From Alphaproteobacteria bacterium (GTDB taxonomy: Bacteria; Pseudomonadota; Alphaproteobacteria; Caulobacterales; Aquidulcibacteraceae): a stretch of DNA of 64,000 nt. The notes under the pieces are model-generated. The model did not search any database and had not been told where the DNA came from. It saw only the letters and a program-made list of their open reading frames with translations. A program made the position numbers and the translations under genes. Positions 1-11,026 of the stretch are shown piece by piece; positions within the stretch are counted from its first letter, which is position 1; the number at the start of each line of letters is the position of its first letter. The stretch is from positions 186,001-250,000 of the forward strand of contig WGNI01000001.1 of assembly GCA_016124655.1 (NCBI GenBank). Direction: 5' to 3'.

Positions 1-2
1 AG

Positions 3-257
3 GGGCGGTGGCGCGATTATCCCGATCTTGCGCCCTATCGCGCGCGCTTGCTTGAAACGCTCGCGGGCTTGCGCAAAGACGCGGTGGTGTTCACGCATTT
101 CGTCGCCATCAATATCGCCGCCGGCGCCGCGGAAGGCCGCGACGACGTGCTCGTGTTCCGGCCCGCGCACGCCTCGATCACCGTGCTCGACGTCTCCGCC
201 AGCGGGTTGCGGCTTTGGTCCAAGGGCGCAGAAACGCCCGCCATCGATGCGATCTGA
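3..257 (+). CDS. Histidine phosphatase family protein, C-terminal part (5' end outside window)
   Basis: An open frame runs in from the left edge and stops at 255-257. The visible 84 residues contain VVFTHFVAINIAAG, which resembles the second-histidine segment of the phosphoglycerate-mutase-like histidine phosphatases (S/T-H followed by a hydrophobic helix). The upstream RHG motif that would confirm the family lies outside the window, so substrate and exact function cannot be told. A TTG at 48 could be read as a start, but coding continues upstream of it, so the gene is treated as partial. The next gene begins 3 bp downstream, suggesting co-transcription. Confidence 0.6.
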   Translation, partial: GRWRDYPDLAPYRARLLETLAGLRKDAVVFTHFVAINIAAGAAEGRDDVLVFRPAHASITVLDVSASGLRLWSKGAETPAIDAI

Positions 258-260
258 CCG

Positions 261-1742
261 ATGAGCGCGGAGATCATCACCGTCGCGCAAATGCGCGCCA
301 TCGATACGCGCTCGGCGGAGCTGGGCGTACCCACGCTGACCCTGATGGAGAATGCGGGAACCGCGGTCGCCGACGCGATCATGGAGCGGTTTTCACCGCG
401 CCCGACCGCTGTATTGTGCGGGCCCGGCGACAATGGCGGCGATGGCTTCGTCGTCGCGCGCAAGCTGAAGCGGCGCGGCTGGCCGGTCTGGGTGGAGACG
501 CTGTCGGACCCGCGCGCGCTGCGCCGAGATGCGGCGGAAATGGCCAATCGCTGGGGCGGCGACACGATGCGGATCGCGCCCGAAAATCCGATGGCGGAAT
601 TGTTCGTCGACGCGCTGTTCGGCGCGGGCATCTCAAGGCCGCTGGAATCCGACGCAGCACGGCTGGCGCGGGGGCTGGCGCGCACGCCGGAGCGGGTGGT
701 GGCGGTGGATGTGCCGAGCGGGCTCAATGGCGACACCGCCAAGCCGCTCGGTGAGTTGTGTTTCCGCGCGGGGCTGACTGTCACGTTCGTGCGCAAGAAG
801 CCGGCGCATGTTCTGCTGCCTGGCCGCGCGTTCTGCGGCGAGGTCGTGGTCGCGGATATCGGCGCGCACGAACGCGCGGTCGCCGATTGCGGGGCCAAGG
901 CCTGGGAGAGCGGGCCGGCGATGTGGGGCAAGGCGTTTCCCTGGCCGGATCCGGAAGCGCACAAGCATGCGCGCGGGCATGTCATGGTGTGGAGCGGGCC
1001 GCCGTTTCGCACCGGGGCTGCGCGGCTGGCGGCGCGCGGCGCGCTGCGCGCGGGCGCGGGGCTCGTCACCGTTCTTGGCGCAGCCGATGCGCTTGCCGTG
1101 CACGCTGCGCACACCGCGGCGATCATGCTGGCGGAGTGCGACGGCGCGGAGAGTTTGCGCGCGCTGATCGATCAGGCGCGGGCGGCGGTGATCGGGCCTG
1201 CCGCGGGCGTGGGCGAAGCCACAAAGGCAAACGTGCTCGCCGCGCTGGACGGATCGACGCCGCTGGTGCTCGACGCCGACGCGCTGACCGTGTTTCAGGA
1301 CAATCCCGCCGAACTGTTCTCCAAGCTGCGCGCGTTTGACGTGATGACGCCGCATGTCGGCGAATTCCGCCGCATCTTCGGCGGGCTTCTGGGCGCGGAG
1401 CCGACGCGCATCGAAGCGGTGCGCAAGGCCGCCGAACGCGCGGGCTGCGTGGTGTTGCTGAAAGGGCCGGACACGACGATCGCCGCGCCGGACGAGCGCT
1501 GCTGCGTCAACGCCGCGGGCACGCCGTTCCTGGCGACCGCGGGATCGGGCGATGTGCTCGCGGGCGTGATCGCGGGGCTGATCGCGCAAGGCGTGTCCAG
1601 CTTCGACGCAGCATCCGCGGGCGCGTGGCTGCATGCGCGCGCGGGCGAAACCGTCGGCGCCGGCCTGATCGCGGAAGACCTGCCCGAAGCGCTGCCGCAC
1701 GTGCTCGATCAGATCGCGCCGGAGGGCCTCAAGCGGCGATAG
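261..1742 (+). CDS. nnrE/nnrD: Bifunctional NAD(P)H-hydrate epimerase / ADP-dependent NAD(P)H-hydrate dehydratase
   Basis: Repairs hydrated NADH and NADPH: the N-terminal YjeF_N domain (about residues 1-210) epimerises R- and S-NAD(P)HX, and the C-terminal ribokinase-like domain (about 225-490) dehydrates the S form using ADP. Visible motifs are GPGDNGGDGFV near residue 53 and DVPSGLNGDT near 149 in the epimerase half. In the dehydratase half they are TPHVGEFRRIF near 360, LLKGPDTTI near 395 and the glycine-rich ATAGSGDVLAG near 424. The length of 493 aa is typical of the fused form. The ATG at 261 follows the preceding stop by 3 bp. A cytosolic housekeeping enzyme. Confidence 0.93.
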   Translation: MSAEIITVAQMRAIDTRSAELGVPTLTLMENAGTAVADAIMERFSPRPTAVLCGPGDNGGDGFVVARKLKRRGWPVWVETLSDPRALRRDAAEMANRWGGDTMRIAPENPMAELFVDALFGAGISRPLESDAARLARGLARTPERVVAVDVPSGLNGDTAKPLGELCFRAGLTVTFVRKKPAHVLLPGRAFCGEVVVADIGAHERAVADCGAKAWESGPAMWGKAFPWPDPEAHKHARGHVMVWSGPPFRTGAARLAARGALRAGAGLVTVLGAADALAVHAAHTAAIMLAECDGAESLRALIDQARAAVIGPAAGVGEATKANVLAALDGSTPLVLDADALTVFQDNPAELFSKLRAFDVMTPHVGEFRRIFGGLLGAEPTRIEAVRKAAERAGCVVLLKGPDTTIAAPDERCCVNAAGTPFLATAGSGDVLAGVIAGLIAQGVSSFDAASAGAWLHARAGETVGAGLIAEDLPEALPHVLDQIAPEGLKRR

Positions 1743-1817
1743 CGGCCTCCGCGGCTTGGAGGAACGGCGGCCACGGAGTAGGGGTTGGTCTGAGGGACGA
1801 CGCAACGGGAGCGAACC

Positions 1818-2561
1818 ATGGTCTGGTGGTGGTGGATCATTCCGGCCGCGGTGGCGGTGATCGGCTTGACGTTCGTCCTGGGCGCGTTCGGCTGGCTGTT
1901 CAAAGGCAAGCCGTTCAAGGCGGGACGCGGGATCGTCGGCGGCGGCGCCATGCTGGGCGTGGCGGGGATCGCGGGTCTCTTGGGTCTCAACGTGCAGACC
2001 TATAACCGCCTGACGTATGAGCGCCCGGTGGCGGTGGTCAGCGTGCGCGAAGCAGGCCTGCAGAATTATCAGGTGACGGTGTGCCAGCCCGGCGGCGAGG
2101 TGGAGACCTACCAAGTCAATGGCGATGAGTGGCGCCTGGAAGCCTATGTGCTGAAGTGGAAGCCGTGGGCGAATGTGCTAGGGCTTGATGCGCAGTACGA
2201 ACTCGATCGCTTCTCCGGCCGCTATGTATCAACCGAGCAGGAGCTCAACGCGCCGCGCAGCGTCTATTCGATGAAGAAGGTCGAAGAACCGGAAGCGGAC
2301 GCCAATCTGGTGTCGCAGCTTTCGCACGGCATCAACATCCTGGATTTGCCGGAGCCGCTGCAGCGCTATGCGCCGGCGGTTGACACGACGTACGGCAACG
2401 GCGTGTTCATTCCGATGCGCGATGGCGGCGTGCACCGGGTGTGGTTCACCCAAGACAGCCTGATCGCGCGGCCCGGCGCGGACGCGGACGTGCAGGATTG
2501 CGTCAATGCGCGCGGCGTCTACGCCAAGGGCGGCGCGCCGAGCGAGGACGCGAAGACTTAG
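1818..2561 (+). CDS. Hypothetical membrane-anchored protein
   Basis: A 247-residue protein starting MVWWWWIIPAA, with two hydrophobic segments (about residues 3-28 and 38-60) separated by a short basic loop (KGKPFKAGR). A soluble region of about 185 residues follows, rich in aromatic and charged residues (for example WRLEAYVLKWKPWANVLG and YGNGVFIPMRDGG). I recognise no catalytic motif. The layout suggests an inner-membrane anchor with the bulk of the protein on one face, probably the periplasm. It starts 75 bp after nnrE/nnrD and may share its transcript. Coding is supported by clean codon usage and the lack of a better frame; the function is unknown. Confidence 0.7.
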   Translation: MVWWWWIIPAAVAVIGLTFVLGAFGWLFKGKPFKAGRGIVGGGAMLGVAGIAGLLGLNVQTYNRLTYERPVAVVSVREAGLQNYQVTVCQPGGEVETYQVNGDEWRLEAYVLKWKPWANVLGLDAQYELDRFSGRYVSTEQELNAPRSVYSMKKVEEPEADANLVSQLSHGINILDLPEPLQRYAPAVDTTYGNGVFIPMRDGGVHRVWFTQDSLIARPGADADVQDCVNARGVYAKGGAPSEDAKT

Positions 2562-2822
2562 GCGCTTCAAGACCAGCTGCAAACGCTGCTCGGCCCTGGC
2601 GAAGGCCAGGGCCCATTTCTCGAACTGACCATGGCCATGGGTCCTGGCTTTCGCCAGGACCGAGCGCTGACTTAGGCGCTTTCTGGAGCAGGGGCGCCTT
2701 CGCCCCTGCTTGCGTATAATTGGAAGAAGCGCGGACGAGGGCGTCCGCGCTCCAAACTTGCCCGCAAACGCTGCTCGGCCCTGGCGAAGGCCAGGACCGA
2801 GCCTTCTTGTTCAAACACCGCG
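2562..2822. repeat. Intergenic palindromic repeats (family II copies and two perfect hairpins)
   Basis: This convergent gap between the membrane protein and katG has no gene. It holds a family II element at 2588-2668: a CCTGGCGAAGGCCAGG hairpin, then CTGGCTTTCGCCAG, bounded by GCTCGG and CCGAGC. A partial copy lies at 2771-2803. Between them are two perfect hairpins: AGCAGGGGCG/CGCCCCTGCT at 2687-2710 and AGCGCGGACG/CGTCCGCGCT at 2728-2751. The same family recurs near 38.0, 40.9, 41.05 and 52.4 kb, so these are dispersed genomic repeats. They may also help end transcription of the plus-strand genes. Confidence 0.75.
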
Positions 2823-2859
2823 CAAAAATAATCGGCCGCATCGTTTCCGATGCGGCCGA
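2823..2859 (-). terminator. Intrinsic terminator of katG
   Basis: Reading the minus strand just after katG, a perfect 12-bp stem (TCGGCCGCATCG / CGATGCGGCCGA, 2832-2859) with a GAAA tetraloop is followed by TTATTTTT (2824-2831). This is a textbook rho-independent terminator, 25 bp beyond the katG stop codon. Confidence 0.85.
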
Positions 2860-2883
2860 CAATTTTACGCAAAGCGAAAACGC

Positions 2884-5160
<2,277 letters not shown>

Positions 5161-5186
5161 CTAGCCTCCCACGGCTTGAGTGCGGC

Positions 5187-5215
5187 TTGAGTTCTGCGGG
5201 GCGTTCGCTTATATG
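5187..5215 (+). promoter_or_regulatory. Candidate sigma-70-type promoter of rpsB
   Basis: TTGAGT (5187-5192) and TATATG (5210-5215) are separated by 17 bp in the katG-rpsB divergent gap, about 105 bp before the rpsB start. Found by pattern reading only; no transcription start is known. Confidence 0.45.
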
Positions 5216-5319
5216 CCCGCCATCTCTCACGCGGGATCGGCGCAAGCCATCCGGTGCGTTCTGCGTTTTCAGCGCTTTTCGTTCCTTCCCGCGGCGGCTT
5301 GAACCGGTAAAGGAAAACC

Positions 5320-6111
5320 ATGGCGCTGCCTGATTTCAGCATGCGTCAGCTCTTGGAAGCTGGCGCGCATTTCGGACACCAAACCCATCGCTGGAACCCG
5401 AAGATGGATCGCTACATCTTTGGCGTCCGCTCCAACATTCACATCATCGATCTGTCGCAGACGGTGCCGCTGTTGCACCAAGCGCTGCTCAAGGTGCGCG
5501 AGACCGCGGCCAATGGCGGACGTGTGCTGTTCGTCGGCACCAAGCGGCAAGCGTCGGATCATATCGCGTCGGCGGCGAAGCGCTCGGCGCAATATTTCAT
5601 CAATCAGCGCTGGCTCGGCGGCACGCTGACGAATTGGCAGACGGTGTCGAAGTCGATCCAGCGGCTGCGCGATCTCGAAGCGATGATCGATGGCGGCGCG
5701 GTGGGCCTGACCAAGAAGGAAGTGCTCAATCTCACGCGCGAGCGCGAGAAGCTCAATCGCTCGCTCGGCGGCATCGCCGACATGGGCGGCACGCCGGACC
5801 TGATGTTCGTGATCGACACCAACAAGGAAGCGATCGCGCTGCAGGAGGCGCGCAAGCTGGGCATCCCCGTGGTCGCCATTGTGGATTCCAATTGCGATCC
5901 CGACGCGGTGACGTATCCGATCCCGGCCAATGACGACGCCGCGCGCGCGATCCAGCTCTATTGCGATCTGATCGCGGACGCGATCATCGACGGGCTGGAG
6001 CAGGGCCAGGTTCGCGCGGGCGTCGATATCGGCGCCGCGGAGACGCCGCCGGCGGAGCCCGCATTGCAGGCCGAGGCGGCCGCGATCGAGGAAGTCCAGG
6101 CCGACGCGTAA
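5320..6111 (+). CDS. rpsB: 30S ribosomal protein S2
   Basis: Small-subunit ribosomal protein that binds 16S rRNA on the back of the 30S head and helps recruit S1. The sequence shows the S2 signature regions: [19 protein letters not shown] near residue 8, [10 protein letters not shown] near 74, [12 protein letters not shown] near 97 and [19 protein letters not shown] near 157. The length of 263 aa includes an Ala/Glu-rich alphaproteobacterial C-terminal tail after about residue 230. The ATG at 5320 follows AAAGGAAAA. It heads the conserved rpsB-tsf-pyrH-frr translation cluster, here spread by repeat insertions. Confidence 0.97.
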   Translation: MALPDFSMRQLLEAGAHFGHQTHRWNPKMDRYIFGVRSNIHIIDLSQTVPLLHQALLKVRETAANGGRVLFVGTKRQASDHIASAAKRSAQYFINQRWLGGTLTNWQTVSKSIQRLRDLEAMIDGGAVGLTKKEVLNLTREREKLNRSLGGIADMGGTPDLMFVIDTNKEAIALQEARKLGIPVVAIVDSNCDPDAVTYPIPANDDAARAIQLYCDLIADAIIDGLEQGQVRAGVDIGAAETPPAEPALQAEAAAIEEVQADA

Positions 6112-6126
6112 GGCGAACGCATTGTC

Positions 6127-6229
6127 GCCCCCTCCGTCGCCTCCGGCGACACCTCCCCCGTAAACGGGGGAGGAGCGCGCGCCGTCTCCCCCCGCTTGCG
6201 GGGGGAGTGTCGCGAAGCGACGAGGGGGG
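6127..6229. repeat. Family I palindromic repeat between rpsB and tsf
   Basis: A roughly 100-bp element made of consecutive hairpins: GTCGCCTCCGGCGAC, then CTCCCCCGTAAACGGGGGAG, then CTCCCCCCGCTTGCGGGGGG, then GTCGCGAAGCGAC, bounded by CCCCCTC and GAGGGGGG. The whole unit is itself roughly palindromic. It lies between two genes normally co-transcribed, so it is either transcribed as structured RNA or separates their expression. Confidence 0.85.
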
Positions 6230-6290
6230 CGAGCTTCATCAAACTGACAATCACGCAGCGCATACGCCGCGTTTGGAACAGGAGAACCCC

Positions 6291-7232
6291 ATGGCCGAGA
6301 TTACCGCCGCGCTCGTGAAGGAGCTGCGCGAAAAGACCGGCGTCGGCATGATGGATTGCAAGAAGGCGCTGGCGGAAACGCACGGCGACATCGAAGCCGC
6401 GATCGATTGGCTGCGCGCCAAAGGCTTGTCGAAAGCCGCAAAGAAAGCCGACCGCGCCGCCGCTGAAGGCGTCGTGGCGCTGGCGCTCGGCGGCAAGGAC
6501 GCCGCGATGATCGAGTTCAACGCGGAAACCGATTTCGTTGCGCGCAATGCGCAATTTCAAACCGCGGCGGCGGCGTTCGCCAAGATCGCGCTTGAGAAAA
6601 AAGGCGATCTGCAAGCCGTGCTCGCCGCGCCCGCGCCGGACGGCGAAGCGGGAACGGTCAGCGACCAGATCACGCGCCTGATCGCCACGATCGGGGAAAA
6701 CATGACGCTGCGCCGCGCGGCGTATGTCAGCGTCGGCGACGGCGTCATCGCGCACTATGTACACACGCCGGTGGCGGAGAATATGGGCCGCATCGGCGTG
6801 CTCGTGGCCGTGCAATCGACCGGCAAGGCCGAAGCGCTGGCCGAGATCGGCCGCAAAGTCGCGATGCATATCGCGGCGACCAATCCGCTTGCGTTGACGG
6901 AAGCCGATATCGATCCCGCCGTGGTGGCGCACGAGCGCGGCATTCTGCTTGAGCAGATCAAGGAAGATCCCAAGGCCGCGGGCAAGCCGCAGCAGGTGCT
7001 CGACAAGATGCTCGAAGGGCGCATGCGCAAATTCTTCGAGGAATCGGTGCTGTTGAAACAGGCCTTCGTGATCAATCCCGACCTCACTGTCGAAGCGGCG
7101 GTGAAGGAGGCTGAGAAAGCCGCCGGCGCGCCGGTGGCGATCGCGAAGTTCGTGCGCTTCGGCCTCGGCGAGGGCGTGGACAAGAAGACCGACGATTTCG
7201 CGGCGGAAGTCGCGGCGATGACGAAGGGCTAA
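6291..7232 (+). CDS. tsf: Elongation factor Ts
   Basis: Guanine-nucleotide exchange factor for EF-Tu. The start at 6291 (after CAGGAGAACCCC) gives 313 aa, the usual length. The N-terminal UBA-like domain reads [19 protein letters not shown], the EF-Ts signature (about residues 9-27). EF-Ts signature 2 is at [11 protein letters not shown] (near residue 75), followed by two core subdomains and the C-terminal module. It follows rpsB after 179 bp, of which about 100 are a family I repeat. A longer open frame exists upstream but is not a real N-terminus. Confidence 0.97.
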   Translation: MAEITAALVKELREKTGVGMMDCKKALAETHGDIEAAIDWLRAKGLSKAAKKADRAAAEGVVALALGGKDAAMIEFNAETDFVARNAQFQTAAAAFAKIALEKKGDLQAVLAAPAPDGEAGTVSDQITRLIATIGENMTLRRAAYVSVGDGVIAHYVHTPVAENMGRIGVLVAVQSTGKAEALAEIGRKVAMHIAATNPLALTEADIDPAVVAHERGILLEQIKEDPKAAGKPQQVLDKMLEGRMRKFFEESVLLKQAFVINPDLTVEAAVKEAEKAAGAPVAIAKFVRFGLGEGVDKKTDDFAAEVAAMTKG

Positions 7233-7243
7233 GCGGTAAGTCT

Positions 7244-7350
7244 GCCCCCCTCCGGCCGCTCCGCGGCCACCTCCCCCGCTGCGCAGGGGAGGATCGGCGC
7301 TTTCTCCCCCCGCTTGCGGGGGGAGTGGCCCGAAGGGCCGAGGGGGGGGG
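7244..7350. repeat. Family I palindromic repeat (left flank of the DUF559 gene)
   Basis: Hairpins CGGCCGCTCCGCGGCCAC, CTCCCCCGCTGCGCAGGGGAG, CTCCCCCCGCTTGCGGGGGGAG and GGCCCGAAGGGCC sit between CCCCCCTC and GAGGGGGGGG. It abuts the 3' end of the DUF559 gene; a second copy lies beyond that gene's 5' end. Confidence 0.85.
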
Positions 7351-7710
7351 CTAAGTGCGCTGCGCCAGCGCGGACTCGATGGCGATCCACACACCGTCGA
7401 GATTTTCGTAGACGTCGGTGTTGGTGACGCGCAGGACGCGCCAACCATCTGACTGCAAATATTCCGTTCGGCGGGCGTCGGCAGCGATTTCTGCGTCGGT
7501 CGCATGCGTTGCGCCGTCGACTTCGACGACGAGTTTGGCGGCGACGCAGGCGAAATCGGCGATGAACGGTCCGATCGGGTGCTGGCGGCGGAAGCGATGG
7601 CCCAGCGTACGTTTGCGAATGTGCGCCCAGAGGATCAGCTCGGCGCGCGTCATGGTGCGCCGAAGCTTTTTCGCGAACGCGATGCTCGGTTTATTGCGCA
7701 TCGTGAACAC
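7351..7710 (-). CDS. DUF559 (endonuclease-like, PD-(D/E)XK fold) protein
   Basis: A 119-residue protein matching the DUF559 layout: an N-terminal helix with LRRTMTRAELILWAHIRKRTLG (about residues 16-37), the basic stretch HRFRRQHPIGPFIADFAC, then KLVVEVDGATH and WRVLRVTNTDV. The D in IADFAC and the E in VVEVDG fit the catalytic Asp and Glu-x-Lys-like positions of restriction-endonuclease/Vsr-fold nucleases, so DNA cleavage is plausible but unproven. ATGs at 7710 and 7701 are both possible starts. It is on the opposite strand within an otherwise co-directional translation cluster and is flanked on each side by a family I repeat, which suggests insertion. Confidence 0.82.
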   Translation of the reverse strand: MFTMRNKPSIAFAKKLRRTMTRAELILWAHIRKRTLGHRFRRQHPIGPFIADFACVAAKLVVEVDGATHATDAEIAADARRTEYLQSDGWRVLRVTNTDVYENLDGVWIAIESALAQRT

Positions 7711-7738
7711 TAGCGCTTCCGGCGGCGGCGAAACCAGT

Positions 7739-7842
7739 GCCCCCTCCGGTTCGCTGCGCGAACCACCTCCCCCGCTGTGCAGGGGAGGAAGGTCGCCGTC
7801 TCCCCCCGTAAACGGCAGGCGTGGCCCGAAGGGCCGAGGGGG
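7739..7842. repeat. Family I palindromic repeat (right flank of the DUF559 gene)
   Basis: The same element type as 7244-7350: CCCCTCCGG, GTTCGCTGCGCGAAC, CTCCCCCGCTGTGCAGGGGAGG, a decayed CTCCCCCCGTAAACGG hairpin, GGCCCGAAGGGCC and GAGGGGG. The orientation matches the left copy. Confidence 0.8.
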
Positions 7843-7928
7843 CCGGCGGCGAGAGCGCCGCCGCTTTGCGAAACCGCGCGCTTGCGCGTATGCGTGGCCG
7901 CGCCCAACGCACAGCCGTGAGTCGACCG

Positions 7929-8669
7929 ATGAGCCAAGCCGATCCCTCGCCCGCCCAGGCGGGTCCGTACCGCCGCGTGCTTTTGAAAATCTCCGGCGAA
8001 GCGCTGATGGGGGAGACCGGCTACGGCATCGACATGAACGTGTGCGGGCGGATCGCGGAGGAAGTGGCCGCGGCGGCGCGGGCGGGCACGGAGATGTGCC
8101 TCGTGATCGGCGGGGGCAACATCTTTCGCGGCCTGCAGGGCGCGGCGTCGGGCATGGAGCGCGCCTCCGCCGATTACATGGGCATGCTGGCCACGGTGAT
8201 GAATGCGCTCGCCATGTCGAGCGCGATCGAGGCGCACGGCGCGGAGACCCGGGTGCTCTCGGCCATCCCGATGGTCACGGTGTGCGAGCCCTATATCCGG
8301 CGGCGCGCGATGCGCCACATGGAGAAGGGGCGGATCGTCCTGTTCGCGGCCGGCACCGGCAATCCGTTCTTCACCACCGACACCGCCGCGGCGTTGCGGG
8401 CGGCGGAAATGGGCTGCGACGCGCTCTTCAAGGGCACCCAGGTCGATGGCGTCTACAGCGCCGATCCCAAGAAAGACCCCAGCGCGCAGCGCTATGACCG
8501 GCTGACCTATCATGAGGTGCTGGCCCGCGATCTGGCGGTGATGGACGCCTCCGCGGTGTCCCTGATGCGGGAAAACGCCATCCCGATCGTGGTGTTCTCG
8601 ATCCACAAGAAGGGCGGGCTGGCCGATGTTCTGGCCGGACGCGGCGTTTGCACCTTGATCCAGGATTAG
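7929..8669 (+). CDS. pyrH: UMP kinase (uridylate kinase)
   Basis: Phosphorylates UMP to UDP with ATP for pyrimidine nucleotide supply; a cytosolic hexamer of the amino-acid-kinase fold. The start at 7929 gives 246 aa. The protein shows [13 protein letters not shown] (about residues 17-29), [10 protein letters not shown] near 61, the [18 protein letters not shown] helix, and [23 protein letters not shown] near 141. The upstream part of the open frame (7821-7928) overlaps repeat sequence and is unlikely to be translated. It normally sits directly after tsf; here a DUF559 gene and two repeats intervene. Confidence 0.96.
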   Translation: MSQADPSPAQAGPYRRVLLKISGEALMGETGYGIDMNVCGRIAEEVAAAARAGTEMCLVIGGGNIFRGLQGAASGMERASADYMGMLATVMNALAMSSAIEAHGAETRVLSAIPMVTVCEPYIRRRAMRHMEKGRIVLFAAGTGNPFFTTDTAAALRAAEMGCDALFKGTQVDGVYSADPKKDPSAQRYDRLTYHEVLARDLAVMDASAVSLMRENAIPIVVFSIHKKGGLADVLAGRGVCTLIQD

Positions 8670-8758
8670 GGCAGCGTTCTAGTCTGCTTCCTGCGCGCGG
8701 GTGCGCCCGACCGGCCCGCCTGCGCCCTTGTTTCTGTCCATCGCAAAGGCGAACCGTC

Positions 8759-9325
8759 ATGGCCGCTCCACAACCCTTCGCTCTCGACGACTATAAAAAG
8801 CGCATGGAAGGGGCGATCACCGCGCTCAAGAACGAATTCGCCGGACTGCGCACGGGGCGCGCTTCGGCGCAATTGCTCGATCCGATCCATGTGGAGGCGT
8901 ATGGCGCATCGACGCCCTTGAACCAGGTCGCGGCGGTGTCGGCGCCGGAGGCCAGGCTGTTGAGCGTGCAGGTGTGGGACAAGGCCAATGTCGGCGCGGT
9001 GGACAAGGCCATCCGCGCGGCGGGCCTGGGGCTGAACCCCATCGTCGACGGCATGACGCTGCGCATTCCCATTCCCCCGCTCACAGGCGAACGGCGCCAG
9101 GAGCTCGCCAAGCTTGCGGGCAAATACGCCGAGCAGGCGCGGGTGGCGGTCCGCAATGTGCGGCGCGACGCGATGGATCATTTGAAGAAACTGGAAAAAG
9201 ACCACTACATCAGCCAGGACGAGCACAAGAAACATTCCGAGAGCGTGCAGCAGGCCACCGATCAATACGTGAAAAAAGTTGATGATGCGGTGAAGCATAA
9301 AGAAGAAGAGATCATCCAGGTTTGA
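8759..9325 (+). CDS. frr: Ribosome recycling factor
   Basis: Splits post-termination ribosomes together with EF-G. The start at 8759 gives 188 aa, close to the family's usual 185. Visible landmarks are [32 protein letters not shown] at the N-terminus, the central domain with [22 protein letters not shown], and the long C-terminal helix with [20 protein letters not shown]. It follows pyrH by 89 bp in the standard order. Confidence 0.97.
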   Translation: MAAPQPFALDDYKKRMEGAITALKNEFAGLRTGRASAQLLDPIHVEAYGASTPLNQVAAVSAPEARLLSVQVWDKANVGAVDKAIRAAGLGLNPIVDGMTLRIPIPPLTGERRQELAKLAGKYAEQARVAVRNVRRDAMDHLKKLEKDHYISQDEHKKHSESVQQATDQYVKKVDDAVKHKEEEIIQV

Positions 9326-9351
9326 GAGACCGCCTTGCCCGCCCGCTTGCC

Positions 9352-9458
9352 CCGTCATTCCAGACGCGCGCGCAGCGCGCGATCTGGAACCCAGCGTGAA
9401 GAAAGATCTGGGTTCCGGCTCTCCGCGTCGCTGCGCAACGCTTCGGCCGGAATGACGG
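9352..9458. repeat. Long inverted repeat with CCGTCATTCC / GGAATGACGG ends
   Basis: The ends (9352-9361 and 9449-9458) are perfect inverted copies. Inside are GCGCGCGCAGCGCGC and the arms GATCTGGAACCCAG / CTGGGTTCCGG, giving one long hairpin of about 107 bp. It is followed by TTTTTA, so it could also terminate the frr transcript. Only one copy of this family was seen in the window. Confidence 0.8.
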
Positions 9459-9476
9459 TTTTTACCGGTCCTTACA

Positions 9477-10196
9477 ATGACCTCTAACGCCCCGCGCCAC
9501 GTCGCCATCATCATGGACGGCAATGGGCGCTGGGCCAAACAGCGAAACCGGCCGCGCACATTCGGCCACCGCGAAGGCGTTGAAGCGCTGAAGCGCACGG
9601 TGGAGGCCGCCGGCGATATGGGCGTGCGCTATCTCACCGTGTTCGGCTTCTCCACCGAGAATTGGACGCGGCCGCCGGATGAAGTCAGCGCGCTGATGGA
9701 TTTGCTGCGGCTCTATGTGGAGCGCGATCTCGACAAGCTGGTGAAGGAAGGCGTGCGGGTGCGCATCATCGGCGAACGCAGCGGGCTTTCGGAGGATATT
9801 CTCGGCATCATTCGCCGCGCGGAAACGCGCACCAAGGACAATGACAAGCTCAACCTTACCATCGCGTTCAATTATGGCGGCCAGAATGAAATCATTCGCG
9901 CGGCGCAGAAATACGCCGAAGACGTCAAACACGGCCGCGCGCCCGAAGGCGCGATGACGCCGGATCAGTTCGCCGGCTATCTCGACACGCGCGATCTGCC
10001 TGATCCCGATCTCATCATCCGCACCAGCGGGGAAAAGCGCATCTCCAATTTCCTGTTGTGGCAGGCCGCGTACGCCGAACTCGTGTTCACCGAAACGCTG
10101 TGGCCGGATTTCGGGCTGGAGCCGCTGCGCAGCGCGATCGAGGACTTCCATCGCCGCGAGCGGCGCTATGGCGGCGCGGGCGATCCCGCTCCGTGA
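9477..10196 (+). CDS. uppS: Isoprenyl transferase (undecaprenyl diphosphate synthase)
   Basis: Cis-prenyltransferase that extends farnesyl diphosphate with isopentenyl diphosphate to undecaprenyl diphosphate, the lipid carrier for peptidoglycan and O-antigen. The 239-aa protein carries HVAIIMDGNGRWAK with catalytic Asp14, FGHREGVEALK, TVFGFSTENWTRP (near residue 50) and the C-terminal RTSGEKRISNFLLWQAAYAE. Its stop overlaps the cdsA start (GTGA), indicating translational coupling. The upstream gap is filled by the long inverted repeat. Confidence 0.96.
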   Translation: MTSNAPRHVAIIMDGNGRWAKQRNRPRTFGHREGVEALKRTVEAAGDMGVRYLTVFGFSTENWTRPPDEVSALMDLLRLYVERDLDKLVKEGVRVRIIGERSGLSEDILGIIRRAETRTKDNDKLNLTIAFNYGGQNEIIRAAQKYAEDVKHGRAPEGAMTPDQFAGYLDTRDLPDPDLIIRTSGEKRISNFLLWQAAYAELVFTETLWPDFGLEPLRSAIEDFHRRERRYGGAGDPAP

Positions 10197-11026
10197 CCAA
10201 AACCAAGGGCCCCTTCTTGCGGGACCTGGGCGTGCGCGCGGCATCGGCGGCGGTGCTCATTCCGTTTGGCGTGGGCGCGGCGTGGCTCGGCGGGCCGTGG
10301 CTCGCCGGCGCATGCGGGGCGGCGGCTGTGGCGATGAGCTATGAATGGGCGCGCATGAGTGAGCCCAAGGCCGTGAACGCGGCGTTCGCGTTTGCGCTGG
10401 CGGGATCGTTGGGGGCGATCATGCTGGCGAGCTGGGGGCGGCTCGGCTGGGGTATGGGCTGGCTGGCGGCATGTGCGGCGGCGTCGGCGCTGCGGCGGCG
10501 CTCGCTCATCGGCGCGGCGGAGACGGCGGGCGGGGCGGTCTATGTGGGCGCGCCGTGTGCGGTCTTTATGACGCTGCGCGGCGTCGAGCCTGGAGGACTC
10601 GCGCTGATTCTGTTTTTATTCGCCGTCATCTGGATGGCGGACAGCTTCGCCTATCTCGGCGGCGCAACCATCGGGGGTCCCCGCGTGCACGCAGCGCTTT
10701 CGCCGCAAAAGACCTGGTCCGGGCTGATCTGCGGCGCGGCGGCGGGCGCTGCGGCCGCGGCGGCGTTCGCGGCCTGGATCGGCGCGGGCCCGCTCTGGGC
10801 CTGGACGGCGGCGGGCGCGGGCCTGGCCGCGATCGGTCTCGGGGGAGATCTGTTTGAGTCCCTGCTGAAGCGGCGCTTCGGCGTGAAGGACGCCAGCCAA
10901 TTCATTCCCGGCCATGGCGGCGTGCTCGACCGCATTGACGGGCTGATGGCCGCAACCCTGGCGATGGGGCTGGTTTTTGCCGCGGACCCTTCGCTTGCGG
11001 CGCAGTTTCCGGGCTTGAGCCCATGA
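10193..11026 (+). CDS. cdsA: Phosphatidate cytidylyltransferase (CDP-diglyceride synthase)
   Basis: Integral membrane enzyme making CDP-diacylglycerol from phosphatidate and CTP, the entry point to phospholipids. The GTG start at 10193 overlaps the uppS stop and gives 277 aa. Several hydrophobic segments span the protein. The C-terminal CDS signature is present: GGDLFESLLKRRFGVKDASQFIPGHGGVLDRIDGLMA. The open frame extends upstream into uppS, but the overlapping start is the natural choice. The dxr start overlaps its end (ATGA at 11023-11026). Confidence 0.94.
   Translation: MTKTKGPFLRDLGVRAASAAVLIPFGVGAAWLGGPWLAGACGAAAVAMSYEWARMSEPKAVNAAFAFALAGSLGAIMLASWGRLGWGMGWLAACAAASALRRRSLIGAAETAGGAVYVGAPCAVFMTLRGVEPGGLALILFLFAVIWMADSFAYLGGATIGGPRVHAALSPQKTWSGLICGAAAGAAAAAAFAAWIGAGPLWAWTAAGAGLAAIGLGGDLFESLLKRRFGVKDASQFIPGHGGVLDRIDGLMAATLAMGLVFAADPSLAAQFPGLSP

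Noticed and set aside
7351..7710. DUF559 gene as a Vsr mismatch-repair endonuclease
   Set aside because: The fold may be related, but Vsr-specific motifs and a neighbouring cytosine methyltransferase are missing, so only DUF559 is claimed.
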